NCBI RefSeq assembly: GCF_004920405.1
Contig: NZ_RFLV01000001.1
Coordinates: forward strand, 992,001-1,056,000
Length of the DNA stretch: 64,000 nucleotides
From: Pseudomonas leptonychotis
GTDB taxonomy: Bacteria; Pseudomonadota; Gammaproteobacteria; Pseudomonadales; Pseudomonadaceae
Direction of reading: 5' to 3'
Shown here: one piece after another, positions 42,740-54,022 of the stretch
How the letters are laid out: every line of letters begins with the position of its first letter
Numbering within the stretch: the first letter of the stretch is position 1
Notes under the pieces: model-generated
What the model was told of the DNA's origin: nothing
The model's database searches: none
Seen by the model: the letters and a program-made list of their open reading frames with translations, nothing else
Position numbers and translations under genes: made by a program

Positions 42740-42955
42740 AACCAGACTTACGCCTTAGAGCCTGCTCAACGTCTCGCGAGCTAAAGCCAGACAAGGCACA
42801 ACGACCAGCGGGAGTAACAGCCGCTAGGCTGGCCCGCAGGGTGAGCGCCAGCGAGTCAAATGACCGAGGGAGCGGAGTTTACGGGCTGTAAATGAGCATC
42901 CCGAGGTCATTTTTAACGCTGGATGGCCGACGCGCAGCAGACTTTGACCTGGCTC
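42740..42955. repeat. Extragenic element with inverted repeats
   Basis: The 216 bases between the terminator and the thiC stop hold no plausible gene. An imperfect inverted repeat at about 42861-42909 (TGACC..GGTCA and GGGA..TCCC outer arms) encloses the perfect 15-base hairpin TTTACGGGCTGTAAA (42879-42893). A second part contains the palindrome CTCGCGAG (42774-42781). Its structure and position suggest a dispersed extragenic repeat of pseudomonads. I cannot confirm copy number from one window. Confidence 0.5.
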
Positions 42956-45046
<2,091 letters not shown>

Positions 45047-45271
45047 AGAACGGCGTCAGTCTAATCAACCCCACGCAAGAAAACCAACCCGCGAGTCAAA
45101 TATTCATGACCCACACGTCGGATAATGACGACGCGAGCAAAGCCACCTAATTTATTACCCTCAGGCAACATAGCTTGTTGCAAACTACACTGCAGCCGCC
45201 ACAACGGCCCTTGACCCTCTGGGCACGGCCCCTTAGCCTTGCTGATTACCGCCAAATTCAGGATCACCCTC

Positions 45272-46717
45272 ATGTTGCGCAGACTCTCTCTGGCTCTCGC
45301 CGTGGCCGCCGCGTCCAACGGAATGGCCTGGGCTGCTGAACAAGCCCCACTGTCCACCAAAACTGACCTGGTCACGGTTTACCAGGAAGCTGCTGCCAAC
45401 AATGCTGATCTGGCCGCTGCCCGTGCTGACTATGCCGCGCGCCGTGAAGTGGTTCCTCAGGCCCGTGCCGGCTTGCTGCCGAACCTATCGGCCGGCGCCA
45501 ACATGAGCGACACCCGCACCCAGGTTGACTCGCCCGCCAACACCAGCTCGCGCAGCGGTACGGTGTACCAGGCCAACCTCAGCCAGCCGCTGTTCCGTGC
45601 TGATCGCTGGTTCCAGCTGCAAGCCGCACAAGCCACCGACGAGCAAGCTGCGCTAGAGCTGTCTGCAACCGAACAAAATCTTATTCTGCAAAGTGCTGAG
45701 TCGTATTTCGCCGTGCTGCGCGCGCAAGACAACCTGGCATCGACCAAGGCTGAAGAAGCCGCATTCAAGCGCCAACTGGATCAGTCCAACGAGCGCTTCG
45801 ATGTGGGACTGTCGGATAAAACCGATGTACTGGAAGCCCAAGCCGGCTTCGACACCGCCCGCGCCAACCGCATCATCGCCCAACAACAGGTGGAAGATGC
45901 CTTCGAGGCTCTGATCACCCTGACCAACCGCGATTTCGCATCTCTGGAAGGCATCGAGCACAGCTTGCCGATTCTCGCACCCACGCCTAACGACGCCAAA
46001 GCCTGGGTCGATACCGCCGCGGCGCAGAACCTCAACCTGCAGGCCAGCAACTACGCCGTCGAAGCCGCCGAAGAGACCCTGCGCCAACGCAAGTCCGGCC
46101 ACGCACCGACCCTGGATGCCGTAGCCAGCTACCAGAAAGGCGACAACGACAGCCTGGGCTTCAGCAACTCGGGCGCGCCTGGCCAGGCGCGCTTCGGTGG
46201 TGACGTTGAACAACGCTCCATCGGCCTGCAACTGAATATCCCGCTGTACAGCGGCGGCCTGACCAGCTCGCAGGTGCGTGAGTCGTATCAGCGCCTGAAT
46301 CAGAGTGAGCAATTGCGTGAAAGCCTGCGCCGCCAAGTGGTGCAGAACACCCGCAACCTGCACCGCGCGGTCAACACCGACGTGGAAACCGTGCAGGCGC
46401 GTAAGCAGTCGATCATCTCCAACCAGAGCGCCCTGGAAGCCACTGAAATCGGCTACCAAGTTGGCACGCGCAATATCGTTGACGTGCTCGATGCTCAGCG
46501 CCAGCTGTACAGCTCGGTGCGCAACTACAACAACGCGCGTTACGACTACATCCTCAACAACCTGCGTTTGAAGCAGGCCGCCGGCACTCTCAGCCCGGAC
46601 GACCTAGCTGCCCTGGAGCAGTACCTGAAATCCGACTACAACCCGGATAAAGACTTCCTGCCGCCAGACCTGGCCAAGGCTGCCGAAGCCCAGCTGCGCG
46701 GTAACCCGCAATACTGA
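45272..46717 (+). CDS. tolC: TolC-family outer-membrane efflux protein
   Basis: Trimeric outer-membrane channel of type I secretion and multidrug efflux; 481 aa. It has a signal peptide (MLRRLSLALAVAAASNGMAW) and two repeats of the outer-membrane efflux protein domain (about 35-220 and 245-440). The motif VGTRNIVDVLDAQRQLY of the TolC family is present. ATG 45272 has AGGA eight bases upstream; the in-frame start at 45239 is less likely. It is divergent from thiC, and its equivalent in P. aeruginosa is the OpmH-type TolC. Confidence 0.93.
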   Translation: MLRRLSLALAVAAASNGMAWAAEQAPLSTKTDLVTVYQEAAANNADLAAARADYAARREVVPQARAGLLPNLSAGANMSDTRTQVDSPANTSSRSGTVYQANLSQPLFRADRWFQLQAAQATDEQAALELSATEQNLILQSAESYFAVLRAQDNLASTKAEEAAFKRQLDQSNERFDVGLSDKTDVLEAQAGFDTARANRIIAQQQVEDAFEALITLTNRDFASLEGIEHSLPILAPTPNDAKAWVDTAAAQNLNLQASNYAVEAAEETLRQRKSGHAPTLDAVASYQKGDNDSLGFSNSGAPGQARFGGDVEQRSIGLQLNIPLYSGGLTSSQVRESYQRLNQSEQLRESLRRQVVQNTRNLHRAVNTDVETVQARKQSIISNQSALEATEIGYQVGTRNIVDVLDAQRQLYSSVRNYNNARYDYILNNLRLKQAAGTLSPDDLAALEQYLKSDYNPDKDFLPPDLAKAAEAQLRGNPQY

Positions 46718-46730
46718 GTTGAGCATGAAG

Positions 46731-46760
46731 AAAAAGCCCGCTGAATTCAGCGGGCTTTTT
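46731..46760. terminator. Bidirectional terminator between tolC and waaA
   Basis: A perfect 30-base palindrome with stem AGCCCGCTGAA/TTCAGCGGGCT is flanked by A and T runs on both sides. It lies between the convergent ends of tolC and waaA. The following 140 bases to waaA show no feature I can assign. Confidence 0.9.
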
Positions 46761-46901
46761 CTTGGGTAGCTCTTTTTCGCGACCTTGGCCGCAACGCAAA
46801 AAGATGGCCACAGCATCAGTGGCAGGCGCTTTAGCGGCGAGCGGTTAACCGCGACTGTCGCGACGAAAGGCCCTCCCACCAATAGGTGCCCGTCTCCTAT
46901 C

Positions 46902-48194
46902 TCACTGCTTGCTCTTCATCAACTGCCCCAGCCCAGCCAACAAACGCGCCAGCGCACCTTGATTAGCCTGCATCACCGCCAATCCCGCATTACGCATGGC
47001 CTGCGCCGCCTCAGGCTCACGCCATAACTGAGCAACACGCTGCGCCAGCGCGTCAGCATCTGCCACTTCGCTCAACGCACCAGCAGCACGCAACTGCGCG
47101 GCAATGTCCAAGAAGTTAAACAGATGCGGCCCGCTCAACACCGGCTTACCCAGCGCGGCCGGCTCCAGCAGGTTATGCCCACCATTGGCCACCAGGCTGC
47201 CGCCGACAAAGGTGATATCGGCCAGGGCGTAGAGAAACAGCAGCTCGCCCATGGTGTCGCCAAGCAGCACTTGATCAGTGACCTGCACTGCTTCGCCGGT
47301 AGAGCGACGTAAAGTGCTGAAGCCTTGCCGCTGGCACAGCTCAAACACCGCGTTGAAACGCTCAGGATGACGCGGCACCAGAATCAGCAATGCATCGGGC
47401 TTGTGCTTGAGCAGCTCACGGTGAGCTGCGAGAACGATCTCGTCTTCACCGGCATGCGTGCTTGCAGCTATCCATACCGGGCGCTGCGTAGCCTGCCATT
47501 GCTCACGCAAGGCCGCGGCGCGCGTGAGCAAATCTGGATCAATGGTTAGATCGAACTTGATCGAGCCAGTGACCTCGACGCACTCCGGTCGAGCGCCAAG
47601 ACTGCGAAAACGCTCGGCTTCTAGTGCCGTTTGCACGGCAAGCAAATCCAGCTCAGCGAGCATTGGCGCGGTGAGCTTGGCAAAGCGCGCGTAACCCCGT
47701 GCCGAGCGCTCGGACAACCGCGCATTGGCCAGCGCCACAGGGATGCCGCGCTTGGCACATTGGTGAATATGGTTGGGCCACAACTCGGTTTCCATGATCA
47801 CTGCCAGCTTAGGCTGCACCCGCTTGAGAAACCGCGCCGCCGCCCACGGCAAGTCATAGGGCAGGTAGCAGTGCTGCACGCGGCCGGCATACTCCGCGCC
47901 GCCGAACAGCGCCTGAATACGCTCCGAGCCGGTCGGGGTCATGCACGTCATGGTGATCGGCATATCCGGGTAGCGCATCAGCAATTCGCGCACCAGCGGC
48001 GCGGCGGCGATGCTCTCGCCCACCGACACCGCATGCAGCCAGATGCCACCGGTTTTAAACGGCGGCAAGCCAAGGGCAAAGCGCTCGCCGATACGCTTGG
48101 CATAAGCCGGCGCCTGCCAGGCACGCCAGGCTAAACGCCCGGCCACCAGTGGCAGGCCGAGATGAAACAGCAGGGTGTAGAGGCTTCTATTCAT
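46902..48194 (-). CDS. waaA: Kdo transferase WaaA
   Basis: Adds Kdo residues to lipid IVA in the inner membrane, the first step of LPS core synthesis; 430 aa. It has an N-terminal membrane anchor (SLYTLLFHLGLPLVAGRLAW) and a GT30 fold. The catalytic Glu lies in WLHAVSVGESIAAAP, and the C-terminal half has GGSLVANGGHNLLEPAALGK. ATG 48194 matches the family start (MNRSLYTLLF); the in-frame start at 48293 would overlap the LysR gene. The end of the LysR gene is 53 bases upstream. Confidence 0.97.
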   Translation of the reverse strand: MNRSLYTLLFHLGLPLVAGRLAWRAWQAPAYAKRIGERFALGLPPFKTGGIWLHAVSVGESIAAAPLVRELLMRYPDMPITMTCMTPTGSERIQALFGGAEYAGRVQHCYLPYDLPWAAARFLKRVQPKLAVIMETELWPNHIHQCAKRGIPVALANARLSERSARGYARFAKLTAPMLAELDLLAVQTALEAERFRSLGARPECVEVTGSIKFDLTIDPDLLTRAAALREQWQATQRPVWIAASTHAGEDEIVLAAHRELLKHKPDALLILVPRHPERFNAVFELCQRQGFSTLRRSTGEAVQVTDQVLLGDTMGELLFLYALADITFVGGSLVANGGHNLLEPAALGKPVLSGPHLFNFLDIAAQLRAAGALSEVADADALAQRVAQLWREPEAAQAMRNAGLAVMQANQGALARLLAGLGQLMKSKQ

Positions 48195-48247
48195 GGCGCG
48201 CAGCTTATGCACTTTGGCCACTATCGTCGAGCCAGGCGCAGGCCTCC

Positions 48248-49132
48248 TCAGCCAATCGCCTGTAGATGCTCGGCAAAGCACTCCGCCAGCCACAACGCCG
48301 CCGGCCCGAGCGCCTCATCCCGCCTGCAGACCAGCTCCACCACCAGCGGCGGCGGGGTCCAATCGCTGCTCAACTCCACCAACTGATTCTGATAGGTCGG
48401 ATACTGCACCACGTGACGCGGCAACCAAGCCCAGCCCAAATTACGCATCAGCAGCTCGGCCATGACGTAGAAGCTGTCAGCACGCCAGACCGACGGACTG
48501 AGCTGCTCACCGCCGGGGTAGTGGCTGTCCTGCGGCGCCATTAGCAGCTGGCGATGGCGTGCCAGCTCTCGCCGATCAACATGTTCGAAATGCGCCAAGG
48601 CATGCCCTGCACCACACACCGTCACCATCTCGATGGTGCCCAGACGTTGGCGCTCAAGCGCGTCGGGCATGTGTTCGTGGTGGAACAGCAGGCCTAGGTC
48701 GGCGCGATGCTCCAGCAGCTTGCGCGCCACATCGCCCTGGGCGCCACTGGCCAGCTGCACCTCCAACAGCGGGAACTTCTGGGCCAGCGCCTCCAGGCTG
48801 TCGAGCACCGGCTGATAAGGCATGGCCTCATCCTGCGCCAAACGCAGGCGCACCTCCTCGCCGCGCACCAGCCCCAACGCCCGCCCGTCAAGACGCTCGC
48901 ATTGACGTAACACCTCACGCGCCTCCTCCAGCAACGCCCCACCGGCATCCGTCAGGCGCGGTTGACGGCCACTGCTGCGCTCAAAGAGCAGCACGCCCAG
49001 ATCCGCCTCAAGCAAGGCAATCGCATTGCTCACCGCCGACTGCGCCTTGTGTATCTGGCGGCCAACAGCCGAAAACGAGTGCCCTTCGGCGACGCTGACA
49101 AACAGGCGGATCTGCTCCAGGTTCCACTGCAT
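48248..49132 (-). CDS. LysR-family transcriptional regulator
   Basis: A 294-aa regulator with an N-terminal winged helix-turn-helix (residues 1-62: FVSVAEGHSFSAVGRQIHKA, QSAVSNAIALLEADLGVLLF) and a C-terminal ligand-binding domain. It is divergent from an SMR transporter with 87 bases between the two starts, so it is a likely regulator of that gene and of itself. The ligand is unknown. An equivalent gene precedes the emrE-like gene in P. aeruginosa. Confidence 0.93.
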   Translation of the reverse strand: MQWNLEQIRLFVSVAEGHSFSAVGRQIHKAQSAVSNAIALLEADLGVLLFERSSGRQPRLTDAGGALLEEAREVLRQCERLDGRALGLVRGEEVRLRLAQDEAMPYQPVLDSLEALAQKFPLLEVQLASGAQGDVARKLLEHRADLGLLFHHEHMPDALERQRLGTIEMVTVCGAGHALAHFEHVDRRELARHRQLLMAPQDSHYPGGEQLSPSVWRADSFYVMAELLMRNLGWAWLPRHVVQYPTYQNQLVELSSDWTPPPLVVELVCRRDEALGPAALWLAECFAEHLQAIG

Positions 49133-49219
49133 AACCCATCTCCAATTCAGATAGGTAATGACTTTATCCTATCCGCTAAATATCTAGAATGGCGTGCAGA
49201 CCACACAGGAGGCCACACC

Positions 49220-49552
49220 ATGGGCGGCTATCTCTATCTCGCAATTGCCATCACCGCTGAAGTCATCGCCACTACGTCGATGAAAGCCCTGGATGGTTTC
49301 AACAAACCTCTACCACTGTTACTGGTCATCGTCGGCTACAGCATTTCGTTCTGGATGCTCAGCCTGGTGGTAAAGACCATTCCGGTCGGCGTTGCCTATG
49401 CGGTATGGGCGGGCTTAGGCATCGTGCTGGTGAGTATTGCGGCAGTGTTTCTTTACCAGCAGCGCCTCGATTTGCCCGCCATGCTCGGCATGGGCTTGAT
49501 CGTCGCCGGCGTGGTAGTGATTCAGCTGTTCTCGCAGAGCGTCGGCCACTGA
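49220..49552 (+). CDS. Small multidrug resistance (SMR) transporter
   Basis: A 110-aa inner-membrane protein with four helices, which should work as a dimer. Glu14, the proton/substrate residue of EmrE, is present in AIAITAEVIATTSMKAL. The motif VAYAVWAGLGIV is conserved and is part of helix 3. The start is ATG 49220 with GGAGG just upstream; the longer open frame from 48962 is antisense to the LysR gene and is rejected. An EmrE-type drug/proton antiporter is likely. Confidence 0.93.
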   Translation: MGGYLYLAIAITAEVIATTSMKALDGFNKPLPLLLVIVGYSISFWMLSLVVKTIPVGVAYAVWAGLGIVLVSIAAVFLYQQRLDLPAMLGMGLIVAGVVVIQLFSQSVGH

Positions 49553-49667
49553 GAGCCGACTCACGCCTGCTGCACGTCGACTCTGTGGCGTTAAAAACAG
49601 GCTTCGAGGCAAGGCGGCAGCGCGAGCGGGTTATACTGCGCGCCTGTTTTCTCGGTGAGACGCATGC

Positions 49668-50840
49668 ATGTCCCAGGCATTAAGCACTGATGTTTTGATC
49701 ATTGGCGGCGGTGTGGCAGGCCTCTGGCTAAATGCGCGTTTACGCCGCCAGGGTTTTGCCACTGTGCTGGTGGAAAATGCCCGCCTCGGCGGCGGGCAGA
49801 GCGTGAAATCCCAAGGCATCATCCACGGCGGCGCCAAGTACGCGCTGCATGGCGCGTTGACCGGCGCCTCCGAAGCCATCGCCGATATGCCACGGCGTTG
49901 GCGCGAGGCCCTGGCCGGTAGCGGCGAGTTGGACCTCACGGGCGTACGCCTGCTCTCCGACGCCCACTACCTGTGGTCGCCCGGCAGCCTGGCCGGCAAT
50001 ATCACCAGTTTCTTTGCCAGCAAGGCCGTGCGCGGCCGGGTTGATCAGGTCAAGGGCGAGCAATTACCTCCCGCCCTGCAACACCCAAAATTCAAGGGCA
50101 AGGTCTATCGCCTGGCCGAGCTGGTGCTGGATGTACCGAGCCTGATCAGCCGCCTCAGCGCGCTGGCCGGCGATGGCCTGATGGCCGCCGAGCGCATCGA
50201 ACCGTTGCGAGAACAGGGCGAACTGACCGGGCTGATCGTCGATGGGCGCGAGATACGTGCGCAGCGCATCGTGCTCAGCGCCGGTCGCGGCAATGCCGAA
50301 CTGCTGAGCAGCCTCGGCCTGAGCCAACCCCCCCAGCAGCTACGACCGCTGCATATGGTTCTGGTCAAAGGGCCGACGTTGAAGCCGCTGTATGCCCACT
50401 GCTTAGGCGGTGGGCCGAAACCGCGCGTGACCATCACCACCCACCCCGCCGCTGATGGCCAATGGGTCTGGTACCTCGGTGGCGACTTAGCCGAAGCAGA
50501 GGGTGTGGCCCGCAATGAGGCGGCGCAAATCCAGGCGGCGCAGAAAGAGCTGGCCGAGCTGCTACCGTGGGTCGACCTGTCGGCCGCGCAATGGGCCACG
50601 CTAAGAGTGGAACGCGCCGAGCCGGCGCAGTCGGGCCTAGTCCGCCCCGATAACGCCTTCCTGCACGAACAGAGCAAACTGCTGGTGGGCTGGCCAACTA
50701 AACTGGCTTTAGCCCCGGATTTCGCCGACCGCGTACTGACCGCCCTTAACCGTGACGGTATTCAGCCCGCACAGCATTCGCCACTGCCGGCGTTGCCACG
50801 CCCGATCGTCGCCGCCCCGGCCTGGGAGGAACTGTTCTGA
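49668..50840 (+). CDS. FAD-dependent oxidoreductase
   Basis: A 390-aa protein with an N-terminal FAD-binding Rossmann motif (DVLIIGGGVAGLWLNARLRR) and a DAO-like fold. A second conserved loop is GGGQSVKSQGIIHGGAKYAL. Specificity is unknown. The stop overlaps the start of the aldo/keto reductase gene by one base (TGATG), indicating coupled translation. Homologues in P. aeruginosa occur in the same order. Confidence 0.85.
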   Translation: MSQALSTDVLIIGGGVAGLWLNARLRRQGFATVLVENARLGGGQSVKSQGIIHGGAKYALHGALTGASEAIADMPRRWREALAGSGELDLTGVRLLSDAHYLWSPGSLAGNITSFFASKAVRGRVDQVKGEQLPPALQHPKFKGKVYRLAELVLDVPSLISRLSALAGDGLMAAERIEPLREQGELTGLIVDGREIRAQRIVLSAGRGNAELLSSLGLSQPPQQLRPLHMVLVKGPTLKPLYAHCLGGGPKPRVTITTHPAADGQWVWYLGGDLAEAEGVARNEAAQIQAAQKELAELLPWVDLSAAQWATLRVERAEPAQSGLVRPDNAFLHEQSKLLVGWPTKLALAPDFADRVLTALNRDGIQPAQHSPLPALPRPIVAAPAWEELF

Positions 50841-51655
50841 TGCACCCACTGCACAGTTTGCACAACCTGCACCGCCCACTGGGCACAACCGGCTTACGGG
50901 TCTCACCACTGGGCCTGGGCACCGTCAAGTTAGGGCGTGACCAAGGGGTGAAGTACCCCCACGGCTTTACCATCCCCAGTGATGCCGCGGCGCGCGACCT
51001 GCTGGCGCAGGCTCATGACCTGGGCATTAACCTGATCGACACCGCGCCAGCCTACGGCACCAGTGAAACGCGCCTCGGCCCGTTGCTGCGGGGGCAGCGC
51101 CAACATTGGGTAATAGCCAGCAAAGTCGGTGAAGAGTACGACGCTGGCCAGTCGCATTTCGACTTCAGCCCGACGCACACACGCTTCTCGGTGGAGCGCA
51201 GCCTCAAGCGCCTGGAAACCGACTTTATCGACCTGGTACTGGTGCACTCTGACGGCAATGATGTGGCGATTTTGCGCGACAGTGGCGTGTACGAAACCCT
51301 CGCCGAACTCAAACGCGAAGGCAAAATTCGCGCTTTCGGCCTTTCCGGAAAAACCGTCGAAGGTGGCCTACTGGCATTGGAGCTGGGCGACTGCGCGATG
51401 GTCACCTACAACCTCAATGAGCAGGCCGAACAGGCCGTGCTGGATTACGCGGCCCTGCATGGCAAAGGCATCCTGATCAAAAAAGCCCTGGCCAGCGGCC
51501 ACGCCTGCCTGGCCGGCACCGACCCTGTGCGGGCCAGCTTCGAGTTGATTTTTGGCCACCCCGCCGCCGCCAGCGCGATTATCGGCACCATCAACCCGCA
51601 GCATCTGGCGCATAACGTCGCCAGCGCCGCCGCTGTAATTCAGGATATTGCTTAA
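50840..51655 (+). CDS. Aldo/keto reductase
   Basis: A 271-aa TIM-barrel oxidoreductase. Conserved parts are GTTGLRVSPLGLGTVKLG, the active-site region LIDTAPAYGTSETRLG (Asp, Tyr) and VIASKVGEEYD with Lys. The C-terminal cofactor region SAIIGTINPQHLAHNV is present. The substrate is unknown. It overlaps the upstream FAD gene by one base (TGATG). Confidence 0.88.
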   Translation: MHPLHSLHNLHRPLGTTGLRVSPLGLGTVKLGRDQGVKYPHGFTIPSDAAARDLLAQAHDLGINLIDTAPAYGTSETRLGPLLRGQRQHWVIASKVGEEYDAGQSHFDFSPTHTRFSVERSLKRLETDFIDLVLVHSDGNDVAILRDSGVYETLAELKREGKIRAFGLSGKTVEGGLLALELGDCAMVTYNLNEQAEQAVLDYAALHGKGILIKKALASGHACLAGTDPVRASFELIFGHPAAASAIIGTINPQHLAHNVASAAAVIQDIA

Positions 51656-51718
51656 CCATTCAGGCCCGCTCATCTGTGCCAAGCTCACAGGCCGTACCCA
51701 TGCCCGCGAGGAGTTGCG

Positions 51719-52594
51719 ATGCCGCGCACCCTGACCCGAAAAGACCCCAGCAACTTCAAGACCCTGCAACTGTTGGTCGAAGCCAGCCCGGAAGGCTTGA
51801 GCTATCAGGGTATGGGCATGCCGCTCAACTTTGCCCAGGTACTGGAGAAGCGCAAACCGGTGACGGTAGCCGATAACCAGCGCTTTAGCGTGGAGCTGGC
51901 TAACCTGGGTGTTTCGGTGCGTCTGACCCTCAGCTGGCAAGGCCGAGAATACTGGGTGCTGGTGCGTCAGCGCCGGGCCGACCGTGGCGACGTGGTGCTC
52001 AAACTGATCTCCGGCTACGTGCCGGCCCATGAACTCAACCTGCCGCTGCTCACCGCGATCCAGGAAGTGGCCGAAGAATGTCTGCTGGAAACCCCAGACG
52101 GCTGGCTGAGCGGCCGCTTTGGCGACACCTGGCTGCCAACCCCCTACCAGAGCAGCCTCCGCTACCGGGAAAGCGTCCACTTCAACCTGCGCTCACTGTC
52201 CGGCGCAGCGCGGCCGGTGCAATGCGGCAACCTCAAGTTACTTGAACGCCCACGCGCCTATGTGCACCTGCCAACCGCCTCACTGCAACTGGTGTATGAC
52301 CTGCGCCTGGACCTGCCCAAGGAAACGCGTGAACTCAGCCTGTTGCACGTCGACGAACACCTTGAGGGCGGCCAACTGATCGCCCGCCTCAACCGCGCCC
52401 GCCCCGACCTGTTTCTGATCCCGCTGGATCAGGGCCGCCCGACCACCGAGCTACTGACCCTTAAGCAAGGCCAACTATCACCTGCCAGCACCCGCGGCCT
52501 GTGGTTGGCGGAAAGCTTTGCGCCACAGGATGGCTGGCTGGTACGCGATGAACGTATCCGCTGGAAGGATTGGCTCAGCCTGCAAGGAATTTGA
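51719..52594 (+). CDS. Conserved protein, degenerate Nudix-like segment
   Basis: A 291-aa protein I do not recognise as a named family. Around residues 96-125 a segment GYVPAHELNLPLLTAIQEVA followed by EECLLE looks like a degenerate Nudix box. It keeps the E-x-x-E-E core but has nine residues rather than seven between the first Glu and the core, and Gln in place of Arg. Whether it is a hydrolase is uncertain. A gene of the same position follows the aldo/keto reductase in P. aeruginosa (PA4993). It starts at ATG 51719. Confidence 0.6.
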   Translation: MPRTLTRKDPSNFKTLQLLVEASPEGLSYQGMGMPLNFAQVLEKRKPVTVADNQRFSVELANLGVSVRLTLSWQGREYWVLVRQRRADRGDVVLKLISGYVPAHELNLPLLTAIQEVAEECLLETPDGWLSGRFGDTWLPTPYQSSLRYRESVHFNLRSLSGAARPVQCGNLKLLERPRAYVHLPTASLQLVYDLRLDLPKETRELSLLHVDEHLEGGQLIARLNRARPDLFLIPLDQGRPTTELLTLKQGQLSPASTRGLWLAESFAPQDGWLVRDERIRWKDWLSLQGI

Positions 52595-52631
52595 ACGCAG
52601 GCGCGGATGCAATCTGCAACGGGCCAAATCC

Positions 52632-52704
52632 GTAGGGTGGATGACGTTCTTTTCATCCACCTTTACCGCGGATCGGTGGATGGGTGAAGCGCCATCCACC
52701 CTAC
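52632..52704. repeat. Nested inverted repeat, REP-like
   Basis: The outer arms gtagggtggat (52632-52642) and atccaccctac (52694-52704) are perfect 11-bp inverted repeats; inner arms catccacc (52654-52661) and ggtggatg (52675-52682) are nested inside. The gtagggtgg core is characteristic of short extragenic repeats in pseudomonads. It lies between two convergent genes. It could act as an mRNA stabiliser, but this is inference. Confidence 0.7.
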
Positions 52705-52723
52705 AACTGGCTCGCGCAGACGC

Positions 52724-52747
52724 AAAAAAGCCCCACCTAAGCAGGGC
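52724..52747 (-). terminator. Terminator downstream of the acyl-CoA dehydrogenase genes
   Basis: The 7-bp stem GCCCTGC/GTGGGGC (two G-T pairs) with loop TTAG is followed on the minus strand by six T. It lies 53 bases after the stop of the 402-aa dehydrogenase gene. Confidence 0.7.
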
Positions 52748-52800
52748 AAAAGGGATGCTTCAAGCATGCAGGCTGAGTTTCACCCCGCCTGCATAAACGA

Positions 52801-54009
52801 CTACTTCAACTCGCTGGAACTCTTGCCCAGCAAACGCCGCGCGACGATCAGTAACTGGATCTGCTGAGTGCCTTCGAAGATGTCGAGAATCTTCGAATCA
52901 CGCGCCCACTTCTCCAGCAGCTCATCCTCGCCATAGCCCAAGGCGCCGGCCAGCTCGACGCATTTCAGCGTCACCTCATTGGCCACGCGCCCAGCCTTGG
53001 CCTTGGCGATGGACGCTTCCTTGGAGTTGGGCAACTTGTTGTCGGCCATCCAGGCAGCTTTTAGGGTCAACAGGCGCGCGGCTTCCCATTCGGCTTCTAG
53101 GCGATACAGCGTCGCTTCGGCATGGCTGACACTCAGCAGCGGCGCGCGGTAATCCAGCTTGCACACTTTTTTCAGCAGTTCGCGGGTGCGGTCCAGCGAA
53201 GCCTTGGCCACCCCTACCGCCATGCCGGCTACCAACGGACGGGTGTTATCGAAGGTTTCCATCACGCCGGCGAAACCCTTTTGTACATCGATCTCTGGGT
53301 TGCCGAGCAGGTTGGCCGCAGGCACCCGGCAGTCGCTAAAGCTGATCGCGGCGGTGTCGGAAGCCTTGATACCGAGCTTCTTCTCCAGGCGTGTGACGCT
53401 CATCCCCGGCGTGCCGTGTTCCACCACAAAGGATTTGATTGCCGCACGCCCTAGGCTCTTGTCCAGCGTGGCCCAGACGACTACGGAGTCGGCGCGCTCG
53501 CCGGAAGTGACGTAGATTTTCTCGCCGTTGAGCACATAGTGATCGCCATCCTTGATCGCCGTGGTGCGAATCGCCGCCGAATCCGAGCCGCAGCCCGGCT
53601 CGGTAATCGCCATGGCCGCCCAGGTGCCTCCGAAGCGCGCCAATTGCTCATCATTAGCCACCGCGGCAATCGCCGCATTGCCCAAGCCTTGGCGCGGCAT
53701 GGCCAGGAGCAGGCCGACATCGCCCCAGCACAGCTCCATCACCCCGAGCAGGGCAGACATGTTGCCGCCATTCTTGATGCCTTCTTGCTGCTCACGGGCC
53801 GCGCCGCGCTTGCTTGCGGAGGTGGCACCAATGGCGTCCGGCGAGCCGGCATTCATACCGTCGAGCAACGCCGCCAGCAGGTCCAACTCCTTGGGATAGG
53901 CGTGCTCGGCCTTGTCGTACTTGCGCGAAATCGGCCGAAAATAGTGCTCCGCCACCTGATGGGCCTGATTGACCAGGCCACGGAATTTCTTTGGGGTTTC
54001 CAGATTCAT
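52801..54009 (-). CDS. Acyl-CoA dehydrogenase
   Basis: A 402-aa flavoprotein of the acyl-CoA dehydrogenase family. It has an N-terminal helical domain, a central FAD/substrate domain (MAITEPGCGSDSAAIRTTA) and a C-terminal helical domain (ELAGALGYGEDELLEKWARD, then IFEGTQQIQLLIVARRLLG). The segment KILDIFEGTQQ is typical of the fold. The substrate chain is unknown. It lies 13 bases after a second dehydrogenase gene. ATG 54009 (MNLETPKKFRGL) is the start. Confidence 0.92.
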   Translation of the reverse strand: MNLETPKKFRGLVNQAHQVAEHYFRPISRKYDKAEHAYPKELDLLAALLDGMNAGSPDAIGATSASKRGAAREQQEGIKNGGNMSALLGVMELCWGDVGLLLAMPRQGLGNAAIAAVANDEQLARFGGTWAAMAITEPGCGSDSAAIRTTAIKDGDHYVLNGEKIYVTSGERADSVVVWATLDKSLGRAAIKSFVVEHGTPGMSVTRLEKKLGIKASDTAAISFSDCRVPAANLLGNPEIDVQKGFAGVMETFDNTRPLVAGMAVGVAKASLDRTRELLKKVCKLDYRAPLLSVSHAEATLYRLEAEWEAARLLTLKAAWMADNKLPNSKEASIAKAKAGRVANEVTLKCVELAGALGYGEDELLEKWARDSKILDIFEGTQQIQLLIVARRLLGKSSSELK

Positions 54010-54022
54010 TTTTGAGGCGCCC

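Noticed and set aside
42691..42955. Second TPP riboswitch upstream of cytX
   Set aside because: No CTGAGA or GAACCTGATC-type box is present; only a terminator and a repeat-like element are visible.
45061..45375. 104-codon minus-strand frame in the thiC-tolC interval
   Set aside because: It overlaps the start of tolC and borders the riboswitch; no homology or ribosome-binding site seen.
48962..49552. Long version of the SMR gene
   Set aside because: The first 86 codons are antisense to the LysR gene; the true start at 49220 has GGAGG and fits the 110-aa family length.
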